NCBI GenBank assembly: GCA_013329615.1
Contig: DUKA01000086.1
Coordinates: forward strand, 1-8,858
Reading direction: 5' to 3'
DNA: 8,858 nucleotides
Source of the DNA: Candidatus Bathyarchaeota archaeon
GTDB taxonomy: Archaea; Thermoproteota; Bathyarchaeia; TCS64
The notes beneath the pieces were generated by a model that was not told the origin of the DNA, did not search any database, and saw only the letters and a list, made by a program, of their open reading frames with translations. Below are positions 4,829 through 8,858 of the stretch, in pieces. Positions within the stretch are counted from its first letter, which is position 1. Each line of letters starts with the position of its first letter. Position numbers and translations under genes: made by a program.

Positions 4829-6679
4829 ATGATGGCATTCAGGAAGATATTCCTAGTGAAGCCCGGGGTGAAGAAGGGGCTTGGCTTCGTGCACGACGTC
4901 ATCCCAACCGGGCTGGAGTACATCGCTTCATCGATCGAGGGAGAGGTGGAGAAGATTTGGCTGCTCGACATGGAGTTTGAGACCCAGTCTTTCCAGAGCC
5001 ACCTCGACGCGTTCAAGCCCGATCTCGTCGGGTTGACCATCTCAGCGACGGATCACGTTCAGGGCTTGCGCCTCGCAGAGGAGGCGAAGAGGAGCGGGGC
5101 GACGACCGTGCTCGGTGGGTACCACGCCACAGCCATACCAGACGAGCTACTGGCGCACCCGCAAGTTGACATCGTCATCCGAGGCGAGGGGGAGATCACG
5201 ATGAGGGAGCTCATACGCGCGAGCTCCCCTGTTAACGTAGCCGGCACATCATACAAGGTTGGGGAGCAGATCATCCACAACGCCGACAGACCTCCCACCG
5301 AGGACCTCGACACATTCACATTCCCCGCCAGGCACCTGCGCAGACACAGGTACATGAATAGGATGAGCCGCGACGACAGGGAGTTCGACGTCATCACAGC
5401 GTCGAGAGGCTGCTGGGGCACCTGCATCTTCTGCTGCGAGCCCTACATGAGCAAGAGTTGCATGCGGTTCAGATCCCCCGAGAATATTATGGCGGAGCTC
5501 TCAGAGATATCCCAATACCACCGCGGGAGACCACTGCACATCCTCGCCACAGACCCACACTTCATCGGGGACCCGAAGAGGCTCGACCGCCTCTGCGACC
5601 TACTAGATGAGAGAAGCATGAATATCACCTTCTCTGTGATGACGAGACCGGACAGCGTCACGCAGAACCCCGAACTCGTCAAGAAGATGTGCGACGTGGG
5701 GATCCTGAACTACGAGCTGGGGATCGAGAGCCCCTGCCAGGAGGAGCTGAACAGCGTGAAGAAGGGGATAACCCTCGAGACGCAGAGGGACGCGGTGAGG
5801 ATCCTCAGGGAGAACGGGGCGAACGTCTCGGGCACGCTCGTCATAGGCTTACCCGACCAGGATAAAGCGTCGATAAAGGAGTTTCCCGCCTACGCGAAGG
5901 ACATCGGTTTGATGAGCTGCGCCTTTGGCATCGCGACGCCCTTCCCCGGGACCGAGTTCTACGACGGGTTAGAGGCGAAGGAACTCATATTCCAGCGCGA
6001 CTGGACGAAGTACGACGAGATGCACTCCGTCTTCAGGCTCGACTCGATGAGCCCGGAGGAGCTGGAGAAGCTTGAGAGCTACTGCATGGGCAGGTTCTGG
6101 ACACTGAACACATTTCTCGACAGGGAGGGCGTCATGCAGAAGAGGCTCGGAAAGAAGATGTCAATCGGCGACTTCGCAGACGAGATCTTGGGCAAGCTCG
6201 TCTTCGTGAAGGACGCTGGCGACGATCTAAGGGACGGCGGTATCAAGGAGCACGTCGAGTCATTCCTTGACGCGATGATCGACGCTGAGGCTGAGGAGAG
6301 CCGGCGAATCATACCAGTGCAGGACATCATTGAATCTTCGAGGTTCCTCAGGATACTCGGGCCTCAGACTATCCAGCTGAGGCTTACACAAGGGGAGAAG
6401 TCGGCGGGGTACATGATCAAGACGAACGGGCAGGGCGTCGACTCCATCAGGATCATAGAGGGCAAGCAGGCGGGCGCGACGATAAACATCGACGTCGACC
6501 TCGACCGCATGATTGAGGCGTATGAGAAGAAGTCGACTCTCAGCATCATCAACTCTGTGTCCACCCTGAGGAGCAAGCGCGACCTAGTCGCCGTCGTGAA
6601 CCTGCTGAGGCTCTACGCTGCGCTCACGACTGAGTTTGGTTCCACTTACATGGGTGAGAAACTTAGGGTGATGGGTTGA
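4829..6679 (+). CDS. Cobalamin-binding radical SAM enzyme with extra C-terminal domain
   Basis: A 616-residue cytoplasmic iron-sulfur enzyme. Residues 1-150 form a B12-binding Rossmann domain (KPDLVGLTIS at 63-72, VLGGYHAT at 94-101, RGEGE at 118-122). The radical SAM barrel follows, with the 4Fe-4S ligands C195, C199 and C202 in RGCWGTCIFC, an NYELGIES strand (294-301) and TPFPGTEFY (370-378), the usual B12-radical SAM signature. Such enzymes methylate, cyclise or couple unactivated carbons, and several act on lipids (HpnP on hopanoids, GrsA/GrsB on archaeal tetraethers). About 150 residues beyond the core (about 465-616) include IQLRLTQGEKSAGYMIKTNG and ATINIDVDLDRMIEAY, reminiscent of an SCP2-like lipid-binding fold; this is tentative. 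Start is ATG 4829 or 4832, since an in-frame stop lies at 4823. The stop overlaps the next gene's TTG. Substrate unknown; a lipid is inferred. Confidence 0.88.
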   Translation: MMAFRKIFLVKPGVKKGLGFVHDVIPTGLEYIASSIEGEVEKIWLLDMEFETQSFQSHLDAFKPDLVGLTISATDHVQGLRLAEEAKRSGATTVLGGYHATAIPDELLAHPQVDIVIRGEGEITMRELIRASSPVNVAGTSYKVGEQIIHNADRPPTEDLDTFTFPARHLRRHRYMNRMSRDDREFDVITASRGCWGTCIFCCEPYMSKSCMRFRSPENIMAELSEISQYHRGRPLHILATDPHFIGDPKRLDRLCDLLDERSMNITFSVMTRPDSVTQNPELVKKMCDVGILNYELGIESPCQEELNSVKKGITLETQRDAVRILRENGANVSGTLVIGLPDQDKASIKEFPAYAKDIGLMSCAFGIATPFPGTEFYDGLEAKELIFQRDWTKYDEMHSVFRLDSMSPEELEKLESYCMGRFWTLNTFLDREGVMQKRLGKKMSIGDFADEILGKLVFVKDAGDDLRDGGIKEHVESFLDAMIDAEAEESRRIIPVQDIIESSRFLRILGPQTIQLRLTQGEKSAGYMIKTNGQGVDSIRIIEGKQAGATINIDVDLDRMIEAYEKKSTLSIINSVSTLRSKRDLVAVVNLLRLYAALTTEFGSTYMGEKLRVMG

Positions 6680-7686
6680 CACCGGGCGTCCTGGAGACCT
6701 ATCGGCTTCTTAGAGAGGTCTCATCGATCAACGGCTTCGACGTCGAAAAACCCCTACTCGACCGCGTCATGTTCAACACTGAGACGCTCCCACCGCTAGG
6801 CAAGGAGTATTGGTGGTTTCTCTTCTTCGACAGGAGCGGGGAGAAACCCATCCAGATGATGCTCCTGATTTACAGGAAGCATGGGGAGCGGATGCTGTTC
6901 AATGATAGGGAGATGAAGCTGAGAAGCATCGGCAAGGGAGAGTTCCTTGGGGTCACATCGGGCTGGGTCTTCGACGGCGAGAGACTCCATGACCTCGGGG
7001 ATGGGAATGTTAAAGTCGTCCTTAAGGGGGGCGAGATCGTCACCGAGCTAGCTGGGAAGAGGATGACCCTGAGCGGCGGATACCCGGACTACAGGCTCGG
7101 TGTTAGTAACCTCATCGACTTAACAATGGGCAAAGGGGAGTTCCTCGGAGATCGGGATGCGAGGGGGGTCTATTTCCCTCCGCTAGGTATGGGTTGGGTG
7201 GACATCTACTCAGACGCCAAGGGGATGGTGCTTGGAAAGCCCTTCAACGGCACCGCGCACCTCCAGAAAGTCTTCGGCGCCACACCCTACGGTCCGTTCC
7301 ACTGGGGACGCATAGTCTTCACCAACAGCTCCACGATGTCGTTCTTCACCCTGAAGACGGGCAAAGAGTCGGAGACATACTTCCATAGGTCGCTTGCCTT
7401 CTACGATACTGCAAGGGGCGAGGTTGTGAAGTTCGAGAACCCGAAGCTAAAGATCACCAAAACCGAGGGCGGGTGGACGATCAACGGGAAGAAGGGGGAG
7501 AAGGAGCTGAACATCATCCTCGACACCTACGCCGAGAGGAAGCTCACGATGAGAGGCGGTGGCTCGCAGGTCTACGTCGAGTACGCGGTGAAGGCGAGAG
7601 AGTTCAAACTGTGGACCGGCGACCACACTGTGACTCTAGAGGATGTTGGCGCCGGCGTCGGCACGATTGAGGACGCCTACTGGTGA
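6676..7686 (+). CDS. CrtC/AttH-like lipocalin-fold protein (putative hydratase or cyclase)
   Basis: A 336-residue soluble protein. EYWWFLFFDRSGE (residues 44-56) resembles the (E)WWYF entry motif of the CrtC (carotenoid 1,2-hydratase), AttH and tocopherol-cyclase group, proteins with two lipocalin-like barrels that bind isoprenoid or lipid substrates. PYGPFHWGRIVFTNS (204-218), SQVYVEYAVKAREF (297-310) and the ending GVGTIEDAYW (327-336) also suit that group, and the length is typical. No signal peptide or membrane segment is seen. The start is TTG at 6676, overlapping the upstream stop as TTGA, with GGTGAT at 6668-6673 as a possible but very close ribosome binding site; expression is probably coupled to the radical SAM gene. 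The next in-frame ATG (Met32) would remove conserved-looking N-terminal sequence. A shared lipid or terpenoid pathway with the upstream enzyme is inferred; the reaction is unknown. Confidence 0.65.
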   Translation: MTPGVLETYRLLREVSSINGFDVEKPLLDRVMFNTETLPPLGKEYWWFLFFDRSGEKPIQMMLLIYRKHGERMLFNDREMKLRSIGKGEFLGVTSGWVFDGERLHDLGDGNVKVVLKGGEIVTELAGKRMTLSGGYPDYRLGVSNLIDLTMGKGEFLGDRDARGVYFPPLGMGWVDIYSDAKGMVLGKPFNGTAHLQKVFGATPYGPFHWGRIVFTNSSTMSFFTLKTGKESETYFHRSLAFYDTARGEVVKFENPKLKITKTEGGWTINGKKGEKELNIILDTYAERKLTMRGGGSQVYVEYAVKAREFKLWTGDHTVTLEDVGAGVGTIEDAYW

Positions 7687-8067
7687 TCAGAGAAGGAAGG
7701 ACTTGGACTCCAGCACCTTCGTTATCTCGTCGAGCGTCTGGTGGATTCTCGCCTGCAGCCTCTTCCAGACCTCGGTCGGTGGGACGGCGGCGTAGACGTA
7801 CTTGAGTCTCCTACCCTGCTCGACGTGCTTGACGATGAAGCCGTCCTCGTCGAGCCTCCCTATGTGCTTCCTTATTGTGCGCTCGGAGATGCGTAGCTGT
7901 TCCTCTATCTGCTTGATGGTCTGTGGCTTATTGAGGAGCAGGTTGTATATCCTGATCTCGGCGGGCTTGAAGTCGAGGTAGGAGAGGATCATCTCTAGGA
8001 GTTCTGGCGTCTTTTTGCCCTCCTTGAAGGCGTGCTCTATGTCGAGTAGATAGTTTCCCTTGACCAT
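7687..8067 (-). CDS. TrmB/ArsR-type winged-helix transcriptional regulator
   Basis: A 126-residue DNA-binding protein. Helices at about 20-46 (PELLEMILSYLDFKPAEIRIYNLLL) are followed by a helix-turn-helix (TIKQIEEQLRISERTIRKHI, 50-69) and a wing (KHVEQGRRLKYVYAAVP, 80-96). The C-terminal helix (EVWKRLQARIHQTLDEITKVL, 99-119) looks like a dimerisation coiled coil, as in short TrmB-like regulators. No ligand-binding domain is present. ATG at 8067 is chosen over ATG 8103: a TTTAAA box (8091-8098) lies about 27 nt upstream of 8067, and the longer start would lie upstream of that promoter. The gene is convergent with the CrtC-like gene with no gap between stops. It may regulate the operon or another target; the sequence does not show which. 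Confidence 0.82.
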   Translation of the reverse strand: MVKGNYLLDIEHAFKEGKKTPELLEMILSYLDFKPAEIRIYNLLLNKPQTIKQIEEQLRISERTIRKHIGRLDEDGFIVKHVEQGRRLKYVYAAVPPTEVWKRLQARIHQTLDEITKVLESKSFLL

Positions 8068-8090
8068 CGAGTTAGGTGAAGGAGTGCGGG

Positions 8091-8100
8091 ATTTAAACTG
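8091..8100 (-). promoter_or_regulatory. TATA box of the winged-helix regulator
   Basis: Minus strand CAGTTTAAAT, centred 27-28 nt upstream of the ATG at 8067. It decides the start of the regulator and indicates a leaderless transcript independent of the amidase gene. Confidence 0.6.
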
Positions 8101-8129
8101 CATAGGTATGAAGTTCGAGGTTCCTACTT

Positions 8130-8858
8130 TCAGATTTTAGGGTGGCGTGTGTGCCAGTCGGTGAGGCTCTGGTATGTTCTGGCGATGGCGAGTATGGTGT
8201 TCTCCTGGTAGGGCTTGCCCATGAACTGGATCCCCGTGGGTAACCCGGCCTCTGTGAATCCGTCTGGGACACTTATTGAGGGTAGCCCGCAGCCGTTTCC
8301 GACTGCGCCCATGATGTCCTTTGTGGCGCCGGGCGCAACCTTGCGGAACTCTTCGCCTATGGGTGTGGCGGGCTTCTTTGCGCTTGGGGCGGCGACGGCG
8401 TCGTAGGGCTCCATTGCTTCCGTGGTGACCTTGGTCATCTTCGTTCTGAGGCGCATGGCGCGCAGGTAGTCGGTCGCGAGTAGGGCGGTGCGTGCGTAGG
8501 GACCCCAGTGGTCCTCGGGGGCTGTGAGTTTGTGTATGGTGCCGGATTCTACGAGGTCCTCGAAGGCACTCGCCGCCTCGGCGTTGAGGATCGTGCGCGT
8601 GATGGCCTCATAGGGCAGGTCGGGGAGTTCGATCTCCTCGACGTCGGCGTATCCGCGTACAATCTTGAGGGCTTTTTCGAAGTTTTCCTTGACCTCGGGG
8701 TTGGCGTCGTCGGCGACTCCGCGTAGGACGGCGATGCGTGGTCTGCGCCTGGGGGGGCGAGGGTTGTAGCGCCACGTCTTCTGGATGGTTGTGGGGTCGA
8801 GTGGGTCGGGTCCGGCTATGGCTTCGAGGATGATGCCGCAGTCGTCGGCGGTCTGTGC
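8130..8858 (-). CDS. Amidase-signature family hydrolase, C-terminal part (partial)
   Basis: The frame is open from the window edge to TGA at 8132-8130, giving 242 residues; the gene begins beyond 8858. The first residues, QTADDCGIILEAIAGPDPLDPT, match the segment that in amidase-signature enzymes (GatA, fatty-acid amide hydrolase and others) follows the catalytic core. The C-terminal part (YDAVAAPSAKKPA, about 152-164; GLPSISVPDGFTEAGLPTGIQFMGKPYQE, about 192-220; a final LARTYQ-like helix) is also typical, with the GLP-x-G-x-Q-x-x-G motif visible. The Ser-Ser-Lys catalytic residues and glycine/serine-rich signature lie outside the window, so whether it is GatA or a general amidase cannot be decided; the C-terminus fits a general amidase at least as well as GatA. 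The internal ATG at 8456 is not the start. Confidence 0.88.
   Translation of the reverse strand, partial: AQTADDCGIILEAIAGPDPLDPTTIQKTWRYNPRPPRRRPRIAVLRGVADDANPEVKENFEKALKIVRGYADVEEIELPDLPYEAITRTILNAEAASAFEDLVESGTIHKLTAPEDHWGPYARTALLATDYLRAMRLRTKMTKVTTEAMEPYDAVAAPSAKKPATPIGEEFRKVAPGATKDIMGAVGNGCGLPSISVPDGFTEAGLPTGIQFMGKPYQENTILAIARTYQSLTDWHTRHPKI

Noticed and set aside
4786..4980. ATG frame at the start of the radical SAM operon
   Set aside because: It overlaps the well-supported enzyme frame, its product is not protein-like, and its ATG falls slightly before the predicted transcription start.
8068..8103. Longer N-terminus for the winged-helix regulator
   Set aside because: The extra 12 codons contain the TATA box itself and add no recognisable conserved sequence.
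1..8858. tRNA genes, CRISPR arrays, insertion sequences, replication origin
   Set aside because: No T-loop-like GTTCGA with matching acceptor stem, no regularly spaced repeats, no transposase, and no Cdc6/ORB-type elements were seen on either strand.

Overview
The window looks archaeal. It carries an Alba chromatin protein, an archaeosortase, and promoters with a TATA-like box centred about 26-28 nt upstream of the start codon and no Shine-Dalgarno sequence, the arrangement of leaderless archaeal genes. The mix (Alba, archaeosortase with an IPAYP-type sorting tail, superoxide-reductase-like secreted protein, B12 radical SAM enzyme, TrmB-type winged helix) would suit a Bathyarchaeia-like or other TACK-group archaeon. 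That placement is an inference; no rRNA or tRNA gene is present to settle it.

Layout, left to right. Positions 1-299 (+) hold the 3' end of a gene with an HxxxCxxC zinc-type motif. A RidA-family gene (748-296, -) and an MFS transporter (839-2056, +) diverge from a 90-bp two-promoter region. Positions 2057-2583 hold no convincing protein gene but are unusually rich in inverted repeats. The best of these is a compact candidate structured RNA at 2217-2086 (-), followed by three more nested or adjacent dyads and a leader hairpin. A stand-alone PD-(D/E)XK-like nuclease (2584-3075, +) and Alba (3197-3526, +) follow. Alba converges on an archaeosortase (4178-3549, -) across an 8-bp hairpin that probably ends transcription from both sides.

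Directly upstream of the archaeosortase on the same strand lies a small secreted protein (4670-4215, -). It has a signal peptide, a superoxide-reductase-like metal-site domain, a short linker, and an IPAYP/hydrophobic helix/Arg-cluster tail. Enzyme and tail next to each other suggest a dedicated sortase-substrate pair that fixes a redox or metal protein on the outer face of the cell.

Divergent from it is a two-gene operon (4829-7686, +). A cobalamin-binding radical SAM enzyme with an extra C-terminal, possibly SCP2-like lipid-binding domain is translationally coupled (TTGA overlap) to a CrtC/AttH-like lipocalin-fold protein. I infer a pathway modifying an isoprenoid or other lipid. A TrmB-like winged-helix regulator (8067-7687, -) meets this operon tail to tail with no gap. 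The window ends inside an amidase-signature enzyme (8858-8130, -) whose N-terminal catalytic part lies outside.
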